44,178 nt of DNA from NCBI GenBank assembly GCA_947454475.1, contig CANGLD010000003.1, forward strand, positions 1 to 44,178, given 5' to 3'. The translations under genes and the position numbers were made by a program. Shown in pieces: positions 32,555-44,178 of the stretch; position 1 is the first letter of the stretch; each line of letters begins with the position of its first letter. The DNA comes from Oxalobacteraceae bacterium (GTDB lineage: Bacteria; Pseudomonadota; Gammaproteobacteria; Burkholderiales; Burkholderiaceae_D). The notes under the pieces were generated by a model. That model did no database searches. It saw only the letters and a list, made by a program, of their open reading frames with translations, and was not told the origin of the DNA.

Positions 32555-33886
32555 CTAGCGAGGGATGAGCCCGCCTTTAAAATTCGCTTTCTTTAGCAGC
32601 GATTCATACTGCTGCGACATTACATAATTCTGTACTTGTGCCATGAAGTCCATGGTGACCACAACGATAATCAGCAAAGAGGTTCCACCAAAATAAAACG
32701 GTACATTCCATCTTGCGATCAAAAATTCTGGCAACAAACAAACCAAAGTAATGTAAACAGCGCCTGCTAAGGTCAATCTGGTCAAAATCTTATCGATGTA
32801 TCTTGCTGTTTGTTCACCTGGACGTATACCTGGAACGAACGCACCGCTTTTCTTCAAGTTATCAGCTGTTTCTTTACTGTTAAACACAAGTGCTGTGTAG
32901 AAGAAACAAAAGAAAACAATCGCAACTGCGTACAACAAAGCGTGGATAGGCTCACCAGGAGCTAATGATGCTGCGAGATCTTTCAGAAAACGCACTACGC
33001 TATTTGTTGTATCACCACTCGTAAACCAACTTGTTATCGTCGCAGGAAACAAAATAATCGATGAAGCGAAAATTGGCGGTATGACACCTGCCATATTCAA
33101 CTTCAAAGGCAGGTGACTGCTCTGTCCACCATACACTTTGTTACCTACTTGTCTTTTCGCGTAATTAACCAAAATTTTTCTTTGGCCACGCTCGATAAAG
33201 ACAACTAAGAAAGTCACCAGTCCTACTACGATACAAATCAAAATCGCGGATAACGCGTTCATCGATCCAGTACGTACTAATTCAAACAGTCCACCTATCG
33301 CATTCGGCAAACCTGCCGCAATACCAGCGAAGATGATGATGGAGATGCCGTTACCGAGACCACGCTCAGTAATCTGTTCACCCAACCACATCAAAAACAT
33401 AGTGCCAGTTACTAATGTCACTACTGTCGTAAAACGAAATGCTAAACCTGGATCAATCACTAAACCTGCTTGCGCTTCAAGTGCAACTGCAATGCCTAAT
33501 GCTTGAAAGGTTGCTAAAACCAATGTGCCGTAGCGGGTGTACTGCGTAATTCTGCGACGACCAGATTCACCTTCTTTTTTCAATGCTTCTAATTGAGGCG
33601 ACACTACCGACATCAACTGCATAATGATCGATGCAGAAATGTAAGGCATGATGCCCAAAGCAAAGATGGTAAAACGCGATAAAGCACCACCAGAAAACAT
33701 ATTAAACATACCCAGAATACCGCCGCGGTTCTGATTAAACAGTGCAGCGAGCTGTACTGGATCAATTCCTGGTACTGGGATGTGCGCACCAACTCTAAAC
33801 ACAACTAATGCGCCAAGCAAAAACCACAAGCGTCCCCATGGGAAGCCGCTTGCTGCGCTCTTAGCTAGTTTTGGAGAAGTTGCCAC
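32555..33886 (-). CDS. secY: Preprotein translocase subunit SecY
   Basis: Ten-TM Sec[36 protein letters not shown]. Confidence 0.98.
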   Translation of the reverse strand: MATSPKLAKSAASGFPWGRLWFLLGALVVFRVGAHIPVPGIDPVQLAALFNQNRGGILGMFNMFSGGALSRFTIFALGIMPYISASIIMQLMSVVSPQLEALKKEGESGRRRITQYTRYGTLVLATFQALGIAVALEAQAGLVIDPGLAFRFTTVVTLVTGTMFLMWLGEQITERGLGNGISIIIFAGIAAGLPNAIGGLFELVRTGSMNALSAILICIVVGLVTFLVVFIERGQRKILVNYAKRQVGNKVYGGQSSHLPLKLNMAGVIPPIFASSIILFPATITSWFTSGDTTNSVVRFLKDLAASLAPGEPIHALLYAVAIVFFCFFYTALVFNSKETADNLKKSGAFVPGIRPGEQTARYIDKILTRLTLAGAVYITLVCLLPEFLIARWNVPFYFGGTSLLIIVVVTMDFMAQVQNYVMSQQYESLLKKANFKGGLIPR

Positions 33887-33894
33887 TAATACCC

Positions 33895-34326
33895 TTAAGC
33901 TATTGAACCACCAGCAGCTTCAATTGCTGCTTTTGCGCCCTTAGTCGCGATCAAACCGCGCAAAGACACTTTCTTGGTGATTTCGCCTGCTTTAATCACG
34001 CGAACTACGCGCGCTAATTCTGATACAAGACCTGCTTGCTTCAACGCCAATACATCGATGTCAGCAACGGGTAATTTGTTCAAGTCAGACAAACGAACTT
34101 CTGCTTTGTAAGGTGTCGCCAGTGATTTAAAACCACGCTTAGGCAAGCGACGTTGCAGAGGCATCTGACCGCCCTCAAAGCCAACTTTGTGAAAGCCGCC
34201 TGAACGTGACTTTTGACCTTTATGACCACGACCAGCGGTCTTACCCAGTCCAGAACCTATGCCGCGACCGACACGACGTTTAGCGTGCTTAGCGCCTTCT
34301 GCGGGTTGAATTGTGTTCAATTCCAT
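33895..34326 (-). CDS. rplO: 50S ribosomal protein L15
   Basis: [29 protein letters not shown]. Confidence 0.98.
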   Translation of the reverse strand: MELNTIQPAEGAKHAKRRVGRGIGSGLGKTAGRGHKGQKSRSGGFHKVGFEGGQMPLQRRLPKRGFKSLATPYKAEVRLSDLNKLPVADIDVLALKQAGLVSELARVVRVIKAGEITKKVSLRGLIATKGAKAAIEAAGGSIA

Positions 34327-34351
34327 GATGTTCTCCTGCCGTAAGCGCTGC

Positions 34352-34531
34352 TTACGACACTACTTTCACGAGATAAGAAACTTTATTGATCATGCCTCTT
34401 ACAGATGGAGTATCTTCCAACTCAGAGACCGAGTTAATGCCACGTAAACCAAGGCCACGCACAGTCGCACGATGTGACTCGCGCGTACCAATAAGGCCTT
34501 TTACTAATTTAACTTTGACTTTGTTTGTCAT
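34352..34531 (-). CDS. rpmD: 50S ribosomal protein L30 (ORF opens to 34585)
   Basis: [34 protein letters not shown]. Confidence 0.96.
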   Translation of the reverse strand: MTNKVKVKLVKGLIGTRESHRATVRGLGLRGINSVSELEDTPSVRGMINKVSYLVKVVS

Positions 34532-34541
34532 GTTACTCACC

Positions 34542-35060
34542 TCAACCCAGAATTTCTTCAACAGTCTTGCCGCGTTTTGCAGCAATCTCGGAAGGTGTAT
34601 TCATTTTTGAAAGGCCGTTAATTGTTGCGCGCACCATGTTGTATGGATTGGTTGATCCATTTGATTTCGCTACAACGTTAGTTACGCCCATTACTTCGAA
34701 AATTGCACGCATAGGGCCACCAGCAATTACGCCAGTACCTTCTTTTGCTGGAATCATCATCACTGATGAAGCACCGTGCTTACCGCTGACGGTATGTTGC
34801 AGAGTGCCGTTTTTCAATGTGACCTTAACCATTTTGCGACGTGCTTCTTCCATCGCTTTTTGTACAGCTACTGGCACCTCTTTAGATTTGCCCTTACCCA
34901 TACCAATACGACCATCACCATCGCCAACTACGGCTAAGGCTGCAAAACCCATAATGCGACCGCCCTTTACCACTTTGGTAACGCGATTCACCGCAATCAT
35001 TTTTTCACGCATGCCATCATCAGGCTTGTCACTTTGCGCTTTTGGACTCATTTTTGCCAT
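34542..35060 (-). CDS. rpsE: 30S ribosomal protein S5
   Basis: [35 protein letters not shown]. Confidence 0.98.
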   Translation of the reverse strand: MAKMSPKAQSDKPDDGMREKMIAVNRVTKVVKGGRIMGFAALAVVGDGDGRIGMGKGKSKEVPVAVQKAMEEARRKMVKVTLKNGTLQHTVSGKHGASSVMMIPAKEGTGVIAGGPMRAIFEVMGVTNVVAKSNGSTNPYNMVRATINGLSKMNTPSEIAAKRGKTVEEILG

Positions 35061-35072
35061 AACGATTTTTCC

Positions 35073-35435
35073 TTAGAACTTCAGACCGGCTTCACGAGCT
35101 GCTTCGGCAACTGCCTTCACACGACCGTGATAACGGAAACCAGAACGATCGAAAGCAACTTCAGCGATACCTGCCTTCAACGCTTTTTCTGCAACACGCT
35201 TACCAACTAATGTTGCAGCGGCTGTGTTACCACCCTTACCAGATTTACCAGCTAACTCTTTACGAACTTCAGCCTCAGCAGTAGATGCGCTGGCTAAGAT
35301 CGTTGCGTCTGGCGCAATGATGGTGGCGTAAATATGCAGGTTGGTACGATGAACTGCCAACCGATTGACTTTGAGCTCTGCGATTTTCGCGCGTGTTTGA
35401 CGCGAACGGCGCAAGCGAGATTGCTTCTTGTCCAT
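35073..35435 (-). CDS. rplR: 50S ribosomal protein L18
   Basis: [58 protein letters not shown]. Confidence 0.97.
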   Translation of the reverse strand: MDKKQSRLRRSRQTRAKIAELKVNRLAVHRTNLHIYATIIAPDATILASASTAEAEVRKELAGKSGKGGNTAAATLVGKRVAEKALKAGIAEVAFDRSGFRYHGRVKAVAEAAREAGLKF

Positions 35436-35447
35436 TATCAACCCCTG

Positions 35448-35981
35448 TTACTTCTTCTTGGTTTCTTTGATTATCACAACCTCGTCCACATAGCGGACGC
35501 CTTTGCCTTTGTAGGGCTCTGGGCTGCGATAAGCGCGCACTTCTGCAGCGACCTGACCGACTTTTTGACGGTCGATACCTTTAATAAGGATTTCTGTTGG
35601 AGTCGGTGTTTCACACTTCACGCCTGCTGGCATTTGGTGCACTACCGGATGCGAGAAACCTAGCGACAAATTAAGCTTGTCACCTTGAGCTTGCGCTTTG
35701 TATCCCACGCCAACTAACGACAATTTCTTTTCGAAACCTTTGCTAACACCATTCACCATGTTGTTAACAAGCGCACGAACAGTGCCGGACATCGCATTCG
35801 CTTCACGCGTTTCATCTGCAGGCGCAAATGTCAGCGTATTGCTTTCATTTTTAATTACAACCTGACCAGTTAGAGGCAAGCTTAATGTGCCTTGCGATCC
35901 CTTCACTGTGACTTTCTCTGCCGTGATTGTGATTTCAACGCCAGCTGGTAGCGCGATGGGCATTTTACCTACACGAGACAT
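35448..35981 (-). CDS. rplF: 50S ribosomal protein L6
   Basis: [32 protein letters not shown]. Confidence 0.98.
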   Translation of the reverse strand: MSRVGKMPIALPAGVEITITAEKVTVKGSQGTLSLPLTGQVVIKNESNTLTFAPADETREANAMSGTVRALVNNMVNGVSKGFEKKLSLVGVGYKAQAQGDKLNLSLGFSHPVVHQMPAGVKCETPTPTEILIKGIDRQKVGQVAAEVRAYRSPEPYKGKGVRYVDEVVIIKETKKK

Positions 35982-35996
35982 AGTACTTTCCCTCTC

Positions 35997-36392
35997 TTAG
36001 GCCACGTAGCAAAGCACTTCACCACCGGTACCGGTAGCACGTGCCTTACGATCCGTCATCACGCCTTTTGGCGTAGAAATGATGGTGACGCCCAATCCAT
36101 TCATCACGGTTGGAATTTCACCCTTGCCGCAGTATTTACGCAATCCTGGGCGTGATGCACGCTCAAGACGCTCAATAACCGGACGGCCTGCGTAATATTT
36201 CAAACCGATTTTCAATTCAGGCTTACCACTATGATCAATGACTGCGAAGTCATCGATGTAACCTTCTTCTTTCAAAACACGCGCGATGGCGACTTTGATT
36301 TTTGAGGAAGGCATGCTTACCGAAGTTTTATTGACGACTTGCGCATTACGAATGCGAGTCAGCATATCGGCGATAGGATCACTCATACTCAT
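35997..36392 (-). CDS. rpsH: 30S ribosomal protein S8
   Basis: [34 protein letters not shown]. Confidence 0.98.
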   Translation of the reverse strand: MSMSDPIADMLTRIRNAQVVNKTSVSMPSSKIKVAIARVLKEEGYIDDFAVIDHSGKPELKIGLKYYAGRPVIERLERASRPGLRKYCGKGEIPTVMNGLGVTIISTPKGVMTDRKARATGTGGEVLCYVA

Positions 36393-36406
36393 TGTGTATT
36401 CTCCTA

Positions 36407-36712
36407 TTACCAGCTGGCTTTAGTCATACCCGGGATTTCGCCACGCATAGCGATTTCACGAAGCTTGATACGACCAAGACCGAATTTACGGAAAGTGCCG
36501 CGTGGACGGCCAGTCAGTGCACAGCGATTACGCTGACGCGTAGGAGCAGAGTTACGTGGTAGCGCCTGTAATTTCAGACGCGCTTCGTAACGCTCTTCTT
36601 CCGACTTCGATTGGTCGTCGATGATTGCTTTCAACTCAGCGCGCTTACCAGCAAATTTCTTTACCAGTGCAGTGCGCTTATGTTCACGATTGATCAATGC
36701 CAGTTTTGCCAT
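36407..36712 (-). CDS. rpsN: 30S ribosomal protein S14 (ORF opens to 36769)
   Basis: [39 protein letters not shown]. Confidence 0.97.
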   Translation of the reverse strand: MAKLALINREHKRTALVKKFAGKRAELKAIIDDQSKSEEERYEARLKLQALPRNSAPTRQRNRCALTGRPRGTFRKFGLGRIKLREIAMRGEIPGMTKASW

Positions 36713-36719
36713 GGCAACC

Positions 36720-37259
36720 TCAATTTCTAAACGGAAATTTAAATGCGGCGAGAAGCGCTTTTGCTTCATCGTCGGTCTTAGCTGTGGTGGTAATGCTAAT
36801 GTTCATACCACGCAGCGCATCAATTTTGTCGTATTCAATTTCGGGGAAAATGATTTGCTCTTTCACACCGATGTTGTAGTTGCCACGACCATCAAAAGCA
36901 CGTCCAGATACACCACGGAAGTCACGCACACGCGGCAGAGCAACTGTAGTTAGACGATCTAGAAATTCATACATACGACCACCACGCAAAGTCACCATAC
37001 AACCGATTGGATAACCTTCACGAATTTTGAAACCAGCGATCGCTTTACGAGCCTTTGTTACCACTGGCTTTTGACCTGCAATTTTGGTCAAGTCGCCAAC
37101 AGCATGCTCAATAATTTTTTTGTCTGCCACTGCTTCAGATAAACCCATATTCAGGGTGATCTTAGTAATACGCGGCACTTCCATTACTGACTTGTAGCCA
37201 AATTTGGCTGTTAGCTCAGCAATGATTTTTTCTTTGTAGAGTTCTTGAAAACGAGCCAT
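36720..37259 (-). CDS. rplE: 50S ribosomal protein L5
   Basis: [41 protein letters not shown]. Confidence 0.98.
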   Translation of the reverse strand: MARFQELYKEKIIAELTAKFGYKSVMEVPRITKITLNMGLSEAVADKKIIEHAVGDLTKIAGQKPVVTKARKAIAGFKIREGYPIGCMVTLRGGRMYEFLDRLTTVALPRVRDFRGVSGRAFDGRGNYNIGVKEQIIFPEIEYDKIDALRGMNISITTTAKTDDEAKALLAAFKFPFRN

Positions 37260-37263
37260 GTCT

Positions 37264-37578
37264 TTACGCCTTCACGACTTCACCACTGGACTTATAAACA
37301 CGCACACGTTTACCGTCTACGAGTTTTACGCCCACACGATCAGCCTTGCCAGTTGCAGCGTTGAATAACGCTACGTTCGAAATATGAATAGGCATTAGCT
37401 TGTCTACAATGCCACCCGTTGCACCAGTCATCGGATTCGGCTTAGTCGCTTTTTTCGCGACATTAATGCCATCCACTACGAGATGATCTGTGCCTACGCG
37501 TTGCTTAACCACACCGCGCTTGCCTTTGTCTTTACCAGTGATGACGATAACTTCGTCATTGGTTTTAATTTTTTCCAT
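37264..37578 (-). CDS. rplX: 50S ribosomal protein L24
   Basis: [25 protein letters not shown] motif. Confidence 0.97.
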   Translation of the reverse strand: MEKIKTNDEVIVITGKDKGKRGVVKQRVGTDHLVVDGINVAKKATKPNPMTGATGGIVDKLMPIHISNVALFNAATGKADRVGVKLVDGKRVRVYKSSGEVVKA

Positions 37579-37587
37579 GGCGACTCC

Positions 37588-37956
37588 TTACAGAACTTCA
37601 GGCGCGAGCGACACGATTTTCATGAAGCGCTCAGTGCGCAACTCACGAGTAACCGGTCCAAAAATACGCGTACCTATAGGCTCTAATTTCGCGTTCAACA
37701 ATACAGCTGCATTACCATCAAAACGGACTAAAGAACCATCTTGACGACGCACGCCCTTAGCAGTGCGAACAACTACTGCATTGTAGATTTCGCCTTTTTT
37801 AACGCGACCACGCGGCGCAGCGACTTTTACTGTGACCTTGATCACATCGCCAATACCCGCATAACGGCGCTTTGAACCGCCAAGAACCTTGATACACATG
37901 ACTTCGCGTGCACCAGTGTTGTCGGCCACTTCTAGCCGGCTTTCAGTTTGAATCAT
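37588..37956 (-). CDS. rplN: 50S ribosomal protein L14
   Basis: [28 protein letters not shown]. Confidence 0.98.
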   Translation of the reverse strand: MIQTESRLEVADNTGAREVMCIKVLGGSKRRYAGIGDVIKVTVKVAAPRGRVKKGEIYNAVVVRTAKGVRRQDGSLVRFDGNAAVLLNAKLEPIGTRIFGPVTRELRTERFMKIVSLAPEVL

Positions 37957-38116
37957 GATTTTCTCTTTCCCAACTTAATCCGCTGCAAGCACACAATGCG
38001 CCACTACGGTCAGTCTTGGTCCCGCCAGCTACTTCTTTGCAAGAAGCATCCGATTGGGTTGACAAAAAACTACTTAATTACGTTTCCGCGCTTATAAATA
38101 AGCAGGAAAGCCCGAC

Positions 38117-38146
38117 ATTATGCCTTAGATACTGCCGGGTGTGCAA
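38117..38146 (-). promoter_or_regulatory. Candidate sigma-70 promoter of the spc operon (rplN onward)
   Basis: Minus strand TTGCAC-N18-CATAAT in the 195-bp rpsQ-rplN gap. Confidence 0.5.
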
Positions 38147-38151
38147 TCTTT

Positions 38152-38424
38152 TTATGCACCTTGCGATACTTGCACCACGCGGGTAACTGTCCATGCTTTA
38201 GTTTTGGAGATAGGGCGTCCTTCTTGAATTTCTACCGTATCACCAGCTTTAGCAACATTACCTTCGTTGTGAGCATGATATTTGTTCGAGCGGACAATAA
38301 TTTTGCCGTACAGAGGATGACGAACACGACGCTCGATCAACACGGTCACGGTTTTATCCATCTTGTCCGATACCACAGTACCGACCAAAGTGCGCTTGAG
38401 CGCTTGCTTGACTGGTTCGTTCAT
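38152..38424 (-). CDS. rpsQ: 30S ribosomal protein S17
   Basis: [29 protein letters not shown]. Confidence 0.98.
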   Translation of the reverse strand: MNEPVKQALKRTLVGTVVSDKMDKTVTVLIERRVRHPLYGKIIVRSNKYHAHNEGNVAKAGDTVEIQEGRPISKTKAWTVTRVVQVSQGA

Positions 38425-38615
38425 TACTGGCCGTCCTTCTGATTGATGACCGTCTTAACCCGGGCGATATCACGACGCACTTTTTTTAGTTGCGACGTAT
38501 TGTTCAGTTGCTGAGTAGCGATTTGCATACGCAGACCAAACTGGGCTTTCAACAAATCGTTCAGCTCTTTTTTGAGCGCTGCACTATCTTTACCTTGGAG
38601 TTCAGATGCTTTCAT
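38424..38615 (-). CDS. rpmC: 50S ribosomal protein L29
   Basis: [31 protein letters not shown]. Confidence 0.97.
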   Translation of the reverse strand: MKASELQGKDSAALKKELNDLLKAQFGLRMQIATQQLNNTSQLKKVRRDIARVKTVINQKDGQ

Positions 38616-38625
38616 AATTCACTCC

Positions 38626-39045
38626 TTACTGACCAACCTGACGAACTACGAAAGTCGTCAGTAATGGTAATTTTGCCGCCGCAAGACGGAATGCCTCGCG
38701 AGCCAATGCTTCATCTACACCGTCCATCTCATAGAGCACTTTGCCCGGTTGGATCTCTGCGACGTAGTACTCAGGATTACCTTTACCGTTACCCATACGG
38801 ACTTCAGCAGGTTTTTGTGAAATTGGTTTATCTGGGAAGATGCGAATCCAAATACGGCCGCCACGTTTAATGTGACGTGTCATCGCACGACGGGCAGCTT
38901 CAATTTGTCGCGCTGTAATACGACCGCGACCAATTGCTTTTAAACCAAATTCACCGAAAGACACACCAGTACCACGCTCATGCGAGATACCTTTATTGCG
39001 TCCTTTTTGTTCTTTACGATATTTTCTGCGTGCTGGTTGCAGCAT
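38626..39045 (-). CDS. rplP: 50S ribosomal protein L16
   Basis: [46 protein letters not shown]. Confidence 0.98.
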   Translation of the reverse strand: MLQPARRKYRKEQKGRNKGISHERGTGVSFGEFGLKAIGRGRITARQIEAARRAMTRHIKRGGRIWIRIFPDKPISQKPAEVRMGNGKGNPEYYVAEIQPGKVLYEMDGVDEALAREAFRLAAAKLPLLTTFVVRQVGQ

Positions 39046-39047
39046 GA

Positions 39048-39896
39048 TTATTCTCCTGCCTTATCAGCTGGTGCAGCTGCATCAGCTTTTTTGGCTCTTA
39101 CACGTTTCGGTGCTGCAGCTGGAGCTGCTGTTGCTCCATCTGCAGGCTGAGCATCAGCCCGCTTCGCACGCGCAGGACGTGCAGCAGGTTTTGCTCCATC
39201 CTCACGACGTGGTGCACGACGTTTGCGATCATCTTCATTCGCTACTTCTACAACTGGGGTTTCGCCACTTGCAAGACGATCACCTTTGTAGACCCACACT
39301 TTGATACCGATGATGCCGTATGTGGTTTCTGCTTCGCCGAAACCGTAGTCGATATCAGCGCGCAGTGTATGCAGAGGCACACGACCTTCGCGATACCACT
39401 CAGTACGTGCAATCTCGATACCATTTAAACGACCTGCGGACATGATCTTTATACCTTGAGCGCCTAAGCGCATGGCATTTTGCATCGCACGTTTCATCGC
39501 ACGACGGAACATGATGCGCTTTTCTAACTGTTGAGCAATTGAATCAGCGATTAATTGCGCATCGGTTTCAGGCTTACGAATTTCTTCGATGTTGACGTGC
39601 ACTGGTACGCCCATCATTTTGCCCAATGCCGACTTCAACACTTCAATGTCTTCACCTTTTTTACCGATCACGACACCAGGACGTGAACTAAAAATAGTGA
39701 TACGAGCATTTTTTGCTGGACGCTCAATTAGCACACGGCCAACTGATGCATTCTTGAGTTTCTTTTTCAGGTATGCACGAACTTCAAGATCTTCCTTGAG
39801 CATGTCGGCAAAGTTACTGTTGCCTGCATACCAGCGCGAACCCCAGTTGCGAGTAACCGCAAGGCGAAAGCCGGTTGGATGTATTTTCTGTCCCAT
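39048..39896 (-). CDS. rpsC: 30S ribosomal protein S3 with an Ala/Lys-rich C-terminal extension
   Basis: [25 protein letters not shown] domain; low-complexity tail after WVYKGD. Confidence 0.98.
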   Translation of the reverse strand: MGQKIHPTGFRLAVTRNWGSRWYAGNSNFADMLKEDLEVRAYLKKKLKNASVGRVLIERPAKNARITIFSSRPGVVIGKKGEDIEVLKSALGKMMGVPVHVNIEEIRKPETDAQLIADSIAQQLEKRIMFRRAMKRAMQNAMRLGAQGIKIMSAGRLNGIEIARTEWYREGRVPLHTLRADIDYGFGEAETTYGIIGIKVWVYKGDRLASGETPVVEVANEDDRKRRAPRREDGAKPAARPARAKRADAQPADGATAAPAAAPKRVRAKKADAAAPADKAGE

Positions 39897-39906
39897 CGTG
39901 ACTCCC

Positions 39907-40236
39907 TTAATTACCGACAGTCACGTAGATGTGACAGGATTGTTTCGAAATGCGGTCGCCACGTCCTTTTGCTCGCGCTGTAAAGCGTTTGAGCACGGCA
40001 GCTTTTTCGACATAGATGGTTTTAACTTTCAACTCATCAATATCAGCACCATCATTGTGTTCAGCGTTTGCAATTGCAGACTCTAGAACTTTCTTAATGA
40101 TGACTGCACCTTTTTTAGGACTGAAGGTCAGCACGTTTAACGCATGCTCTACTTTTTGACCGCGAATGAGATCGGCGACGAGTCTGCCCTTTTGAGCTGA
40201 CAAACGAACGCTGCGAAGAATAGCTTTAGTTTCCAT
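39907..40236 (-). CDS. rplV: 50S ribosomal protein L22
   Basis: [37 protein letters not shown]. Confidence 0.98.
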   Translation of the reverse strand: METKAILRSVRLSAQKGRLVADLIRGQKVEHALNVLTFSPKKGAVIIKKVLESAIANAEHNDGADIDELKVKTIYVEKAAVLKRFTARAKGRGDRISKQSCHIYVTVGN

Positions 40237-40245
40237 GATCAGCCC

Positions 40246-40521
40246 TTATTTCTTAGCTTTCTTGTCGGCTGCGTGACCCTTGAACGTACGGGTTAACGCA
40301 AACTCGCCAAGCTTGTGGCCGACCATGTTTTCTGAAACATAAACTGGCACATGTTGTTTGCCGTTATGTACAGCTATCGTCAAACCAATAAAATCCGGCA
40401 TCACAGTTGATCTGCGTGACCAAGTCTTAATTGGTTTTTTATCGCGATTAGCCTGAGCAGCCTCTACTTTTTTCAACAAGTGGGCGTCGCAAAACGGCCC
40501 TTTTTTTAGTGAACGTCCCAT
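40246..40521 (-). CDS. rpsS: 30S ribosomal protein S19
   Basis: [33 protein letters not shown]. Confidence 0.98.
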   Translation of the reverse strand: MGRSLKKGPFCDAHLLKKVEAAQANRDKKPIKTWSRRSTVMPDFIGLTIAVHNGKQHVPVYVSENMVGHKLGEFALTRTFKGHAADKKAKK

Positions 40522-40531
40522 GTTCTATCCC

Positions 40532-41359
40532 TTATTTCTTACCGCGGCGGGAGATAATCATCGAAGTCGTGCGCTTATTGCGACGCGTCTTCTTACCCTT
40601 AGTCTGTTGACCCCATGGAGATACAGGATGACGGCCAGCAGCCGTACGACCCTCACCACCACCATGCGGGTGATCAATCGGATTCATGACCACACCACGA
40701 ACCGTTGGACGAATACCTCTCCAGCGCATTGCGCCAGCCTTACCAATTTTGCGCAGGTTGTGTTCACCATTACCAACTTCACCGATAGTGGCGCGGCACT
40801 CTACGTGTATGCGACGGACTTCACCTGAACGCAATCTAACCTGCGCATAGATTCCTTCACGCGCCATCAACACAACACCAGCACCTGCTGTACGTGCAAT
40901 CTGTGCACCTTTACCAGGCAACATTTCTACGCAATGCATGGTGGTACCAACTGGGATATTACGAATCGGCAAGCAGTTACCTGATTTGATCGGTGCTTCT
41001 GCGCCATTCATAATTTGATCGCCAACTGCCATACCTTTGCTGGCGATAATGTATTGACGCTCACCATCTGCATAGCAAAGTAATGCAATGTTTGCACTGC
41101 GATTTGGGTCATATTCCAGACGTTCCACTTTAGCTGGAATGCCATCTTTAATACGACGAAAATCAATTACGCGGTAATGCTGTTTATGACCACCACCGAT
41201 GTGACGTGTGGTGATATGACCGTTGTTGTTACGACCAGCGGTCTTTGATTTTTTCTCAATCAGACCTGCAAATGGACGGCCTTTGTATAAGTCAGGGTTA
41301 ACAACCTTGACCATACCGCGCCGACCTGGCGAAGTCGGCTTTAGCTTGACGAGTGCCAT
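40532..41359 (-). CDS. rplB: 50S ribosomal protein L2
   Basis: [42 protein letters not shown]. Confidence 0.98.
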   Translation of the reverse strand: MALVKLKPTSPGRRGMVKVVNPDLYKGRPFAGLIEKKSKTAGRNNNGHITTRHIGGGHKQHYRVIDFRRIKDGIPAKVERLEYDPNRSANIALLCYADGERQYIIASKGMAVGDQIMNGAEAPIKSGNCLPIRNIPVGTTMHCVEMLPGKGAQIARTAGAGVVLMAREGIYAQVRLRSGEVRRIHVECRATIGEVGNGEHNLRKIGKAGAMRWRGIRPTVRGVVMNPIDHPHGGGEGRTAAGRHPVSPWGQQTKGKKTRRNKRTTSMIISRRGKK

Positions 41360-41673
41360 TATTTAGCCTCCTCAGTGAAGTTGATTTCCTGACCAGGCTT
41401 CAAGCAAACAAATGCGCGACGAGTGTGATTACGACGACCCGTGAAACGACCTGAACGCTTAATCTTGCCGGCGCGATTTACAACCTGCACTGACTCAACC
41501 TGCACTTTAAACATCATTTCAACTGCTGCTTTGATTTCAAGCTTGGTTGCATCTGGAGTCACAAGAAATACAACTTGCTCGTTCTTCTCTGCGACCATGG
41601 TTGCTTTCTCAGAGATCACTGGAGCAAGCAACACTTTCATCAAGCGCTCTTCTGTATGTTTTACTGTGTTCAT
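41359..41673 (-). CDS. rplW: 50S ribosomal protein L23 (internal ATG at [10 protein letters not shown] possible)
   Basis: [36 protein letters not shown]. Confidence 0.96.
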   Translation of the reverse strand: MNTVKHTEERLMKVLLAPVISEKATMVAEKNEQVVFLVTPDATKLEIKAAVEMMFKVQVESVQVVNRAGKIKRSGRFTGRRNHTRRAFVCLKPGQEINFTEEAK

Positions 41674-42290
41674 GCCAGCATCTCCTCAATCTTGGCCAAT
41701 GCAGGCTTGGTGATCAAAACTTTTTTGAAGAACACCAGTGACACAGGATCAGCATGACGTGGTTCGCAAATTAGCACGTTAGGCAAATTGCGCGAAGCCA
41801 GTAAGAGGTTGTCATTCAAATCATCCGTGATCACGAGCACAGAATCTAATCCCATACCCTTTAATTTTTGCGCAAGAATTTTAGTCTTAGGCGCATCAAT
41901 CACTAAATTTTCGATAACTGACAAACGATCTTCACGAGCCAACTGAGAAAGTATCGAGCACAAACCAGCGCGATACATTTTCTTGTTTACTTTGTGACTG
42001 AAATTCTCATCAGGCGAGTTCGGGAATATACGACCACCTCCACGCCAAATTGGCGATGACGACATACCTGCACGAGCACGGCCCGTACCTTTTTGACGCC
42101 ATGGTTTTTTGGTGGTGTGATGAACTTCTTCACGATCTTTTTGCTTACGATTGCCGCTGCGTGCATTCGCTTGATACGCCACCACCACTTGGTGAATTAA
42201 CGCTTCGTTGTAATCACGACCGAAAATCGTATCTGGCGCAGCCACATTCGAAGACGACTGACCTTTATCATTTAGGAGCTTGAGTTCCAT
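41670..42290 (-). CDS. rplD: 50S ribosomal protein L4
   Basis: [47 protein letters not shown]. Confidence 0.98.
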   Translation of the reverse strand: MELKLLNDKGQSSSNVAAPDTIFGRDYNEALIHQVVVAYQANARSGNRKQKDREEVHHTTKKPWRQKGTGRARAGMSSSPIWRGGGRIFPNSPDENFSHKVNKKMYRAGLCSILSQLAREDRLSVIENLVIDAPKTKILAQKLKGMGLDSVLVITDDLNDNLLLASRNLPNVLICEPRHADPVSLVFFKKVLITKPALAKIEEMLA

Positions 42291-42293
42291 GCT

Positions 42294-42977
42294 TTAGCTC
42301 CCTATCTTCTTTGCTTTTGCCTTGATTGCAGGCAAAACAATAACTTGACCATTCTTCGCACCTGGAACAGCACCCTTAACGAGGATTAACTGACGATCCG
42401 CATCAACGCGCGCAATTTCAAGATTCTGAACAGTGGTTTTTACATCACCCATATGGCCCGTCATGCGCTTACCTGGGAAAACACGACCAGGATCTTGCGC
42501 CATACCGATAGAGCCAGGGACATTGTGTGAACGGGAGTTACCGTGACTTGCGCGACCGGATGCAAAGTTGTAACGCTTAATCGTACCTGCGTAACCCTTA
42601 CCAATGGAAACGCCTTGAACGTCAACCATTTGACCCGCTTCGAACAAGCTAACAGCTATCACATCGCCTGCTTTAAATTCAGCGGCTTTAGTAGTGTCAA
42701 CTCGGAATTCTTTTAATACCGTACCAGCTTCTACACCCGCTTTAGCGAGGTGACCTGATAAGGCTTTAGACACGCGCGATGCGCGGCGCTTGCCAAATGA
42801 AACCTGAACAGCTGAATAACCGTCTGTTTCAGGTGTCTTGATTTGCGTCACACGGTTGTCTGACACATCCAAAACGGTAACGGGAATTGAATCGCCGTCT
42901 TCCGTAAAGATACGCATCATGCCAACCTTGCGACCAACGAGGCCCAGACCGTGGCCTTGATTGTGGTCTTGGTTCAT
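42294..42977 (-). CDS. rplC: 50S ribosomal protein L3 (ORF opens to 43040)
   Basis: [56 protein letters not shown] before ATG 42977. Confidence 0.96.
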   Translation of the reverse strand: MNQDHNQGHGLGLVGRKVGMMRIFTEDGDSIPVTVLDVSDNRVTQIKTPETDGYSAVQVSFGKRRASRVSKALSGHLAKAGVEAGTVLKEFRVDTTKAAEFKAGDVIAVSLFEAGQMVDVQGVSIGKGYAGTIKRYNFASGRASHGNSRSHNVPGSIGMAQDPGRVFPGKRMTGHMGDVKTTVQNLEIARVDADRQLILVKGAVPGAKNGQVIVLPAIKAKAKKIGS

Positions 42978-43065
42978 TTTTTCTCCGTTCCCACCTACGA
43001 TTGGGTGGGGCTGATATGTTTGTACTACAAGAGTCGGCAATTCGCCGATCCCAAATTAGCCCGCT

Positions 43066-43094
43066 AGTATAACTGGGGTTTAGGATTTCAGCAA
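43066..43094 (-). promoter_or_regulatory. Candidate sigma-70 promoter between rpsJ and rplC
   Basis: Minus strand TTGCTG-N17-TATACT. Confidence 0.65.
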
Positions 43095-43123
43095 CTTAGC
43101 TTCATCCCAACCCCTAATTTCTT

Positions 43124-43435
43124 TTATTGCAATTTAATTTCTACGTCTACGCCAGCTGGCAAATCCAACTTCATCAGCGCATCAACCGTTTTATCGGTTG
43201 GATCAACGATGTCCATCAAACGTTGATGTGTTCTGATTTCAAACTGGTCACGTGAAGTTTTGTTCACGTGTGGTGAACGCAAAACGTCCCAGCGTTGAAT
43301 ACGGGTAGGCAGGGGTACTGGACCGCGAACAACTGCACCGGTACGCTTCGCTGTTTCTACGATTTCCAATGCAGACTGATCGATCAAACGATAGTCAAAC
43401 GCCTTTAAGCGTATGCGAATTTTTTGCTTTTCCAT
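43124..43435 (-). CDS. rpsJ: 30S ribosomal protein S10
   Basis: [29 protein letters not shown]. Confidence 0.98.
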   Translation of the reverse strand: MEKQKIRIRLKAFDYRLIDQSALEIVETAKRTGAVVRGPVPLPTRIQRWDVLRSPHVNKTSRDQFEIRTHQRLMDIVDPTDKTVDALMKLDLPAGVDVEIKLQ

Positions 43436-43456
43436 GTTACTTCCTTAAAAGAGCGA

Positions 43457-43481
43457 GTTGCGAGCGACTTGCGCTCGCAAC
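43457..43481. repeat. Perfect 10-bp stem hairpin between tuf and rpsJ
   Basis: GTTGCGAGCG-ACTTG-CGCTCGCAAC. Confidence 0.9.
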
Positions 43482-43508
43482 ATGATGTGTCAGTAAATGT
43501 CTGACGAA

Positions 43509-44178
43509 TTACTCGATGATTTTAGCTACGACGCCGGCGCCTACAGTACGGCCACCTTCACGTATCGCAAAACGTAAGCCTTCTTCCATCGCAATCGGAT
43601 TGATCAGCTTTACTGTGATCGATACGTTGTCTCCAGGCATTACCATCTCTTTGCCTTCTGGCAGTTCAATAGCGCCCGTTACGTCCGTCGTACGGAAGTA
43701 AAACTGGGGACGGTAGTTGTTGAAGAATGGCGTATGACGACCACCTTCGTCTTTCGACAAGACATAAATCTCGCCTGTGAAGTGTTTGTGTGGCTTGATC
43801 GAACCTGGCTTTGCCAACACTTGGCCACGCTCTACGTCTTCACGCTTGGTACCACGTAACAACACACCAACGTTGTCGCCTGCTTGACCTTGGTCGAGCA
43901 ATTTACGGAACATCTCTACACCAGTACAGGTGGTTTTTTGTGTGTCACGAATACCAACGATTTCGATCTCTTCGCCAACTTTTACAATGCCGCGCTCTAC
44001 ACGTCCAGTTACAACGGTTCCGCGACCAGAGATGGAGAATACGTCTTCTACTGGCATTAAGAATGCGCCATCAACTGCGCGCTCTGGCGTAGGAATGTAG
44101 CTGTCTAATGCTTCAGCTAATTTCATGATCGCCAATTCGCCCAATTCGCCTTTGTCGCCTTCTAAAGCCAACTTAGCC
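43509..44178 (-). CDS. tuf: Elongation factor Tu, C-terminal part (truncated at window end)
   Basis: [14 protein letters not shown]...; [53 protein letters not shown]; frame open to the last base. Confidence 0.98.
   Translation of the reverse strand, partial: AKLALEGDKGELGELAIMKLAEALDSYIPTPERAVDGAFLMPVEDVFSISGRGTVVTGRVERGIVKVGEEIEIVGIRDTQKTTCTGVEMFRKLLDQGQAGDNVGVLLRGTKREDVERGQVLAKPGSIKPHKHFTGEIYVLSKDEGGRHTPFFNNYRPQFYFRTTDVTGAIELPEGKEMVMPGDNVSITVKLINPIAMEEGLRFAIREGGRTVGAGVVAKIIE

Noticed and set aside
34525-35076. 183-aa plus-strand ORF opposite rpsE
   Set aside because: Shadow ORF antisense to a clear ribosomal protein gene; no family resemblance and no ribosome-binding site expected
39589-40086. 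165-aa plus-strand ORF opposite rpsC/rplV
   Set aside because: Antisense shadow of highly conserved ribosomal genes

Overview
This 44 kb chromosomal window looks betaproteobacterial, judged by gene order and protein families. Left part: a kdsD(partial)-kdsC-lptC-lptA-lptB-rpoN-hpf operon, an enoyl-CoA hydratase/3-hydroxyisobutyryl-CoA hydrolase-like gene, the type IV pilus operon pilMNOPQ followed by aroK-aroB-dgt, and mrcA (PBP1A) divergent from pilM. Middle: cyaY, lptM, lysA, msrQ-msrP, cytochrome c4, engB, hemB, two unassigned ORFs, dsbD, cutA and an ABC-2 exporter pair. Right part: the alpha, spc and S10 ribosomal-protein operons from rplQ to a truncated tuf, on the minus strand and without infA between secY and rpmJ. 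Most of the window is housekeeping. The most interesting signals are: (1) a probable minus-strand sRNA between engB and hemB, made of three tandem hairpins with C-rich/anti-Shine-Dalgarno loops and an intrinsic terminator, lying convergent to engB as Spot 42 does in enterics; (2) an A/T-rich two-gene insertion between hemB and dsbD coding for proteins I cannot assign, both preceded by a GTTC-N7-GAAC inverted repeat; (3) a perfect 22-bp palindrome plus a terminator-like hairpin between rpsK and rpsD; (4) a strong promoter and structured leader between rpsJ and rplC; (5) two overlapping, mutually exclusive hairpins between pilM and mrcA. All calls were made by eye from the sequence and the supplied ORF track. 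No database search or folding program was run.
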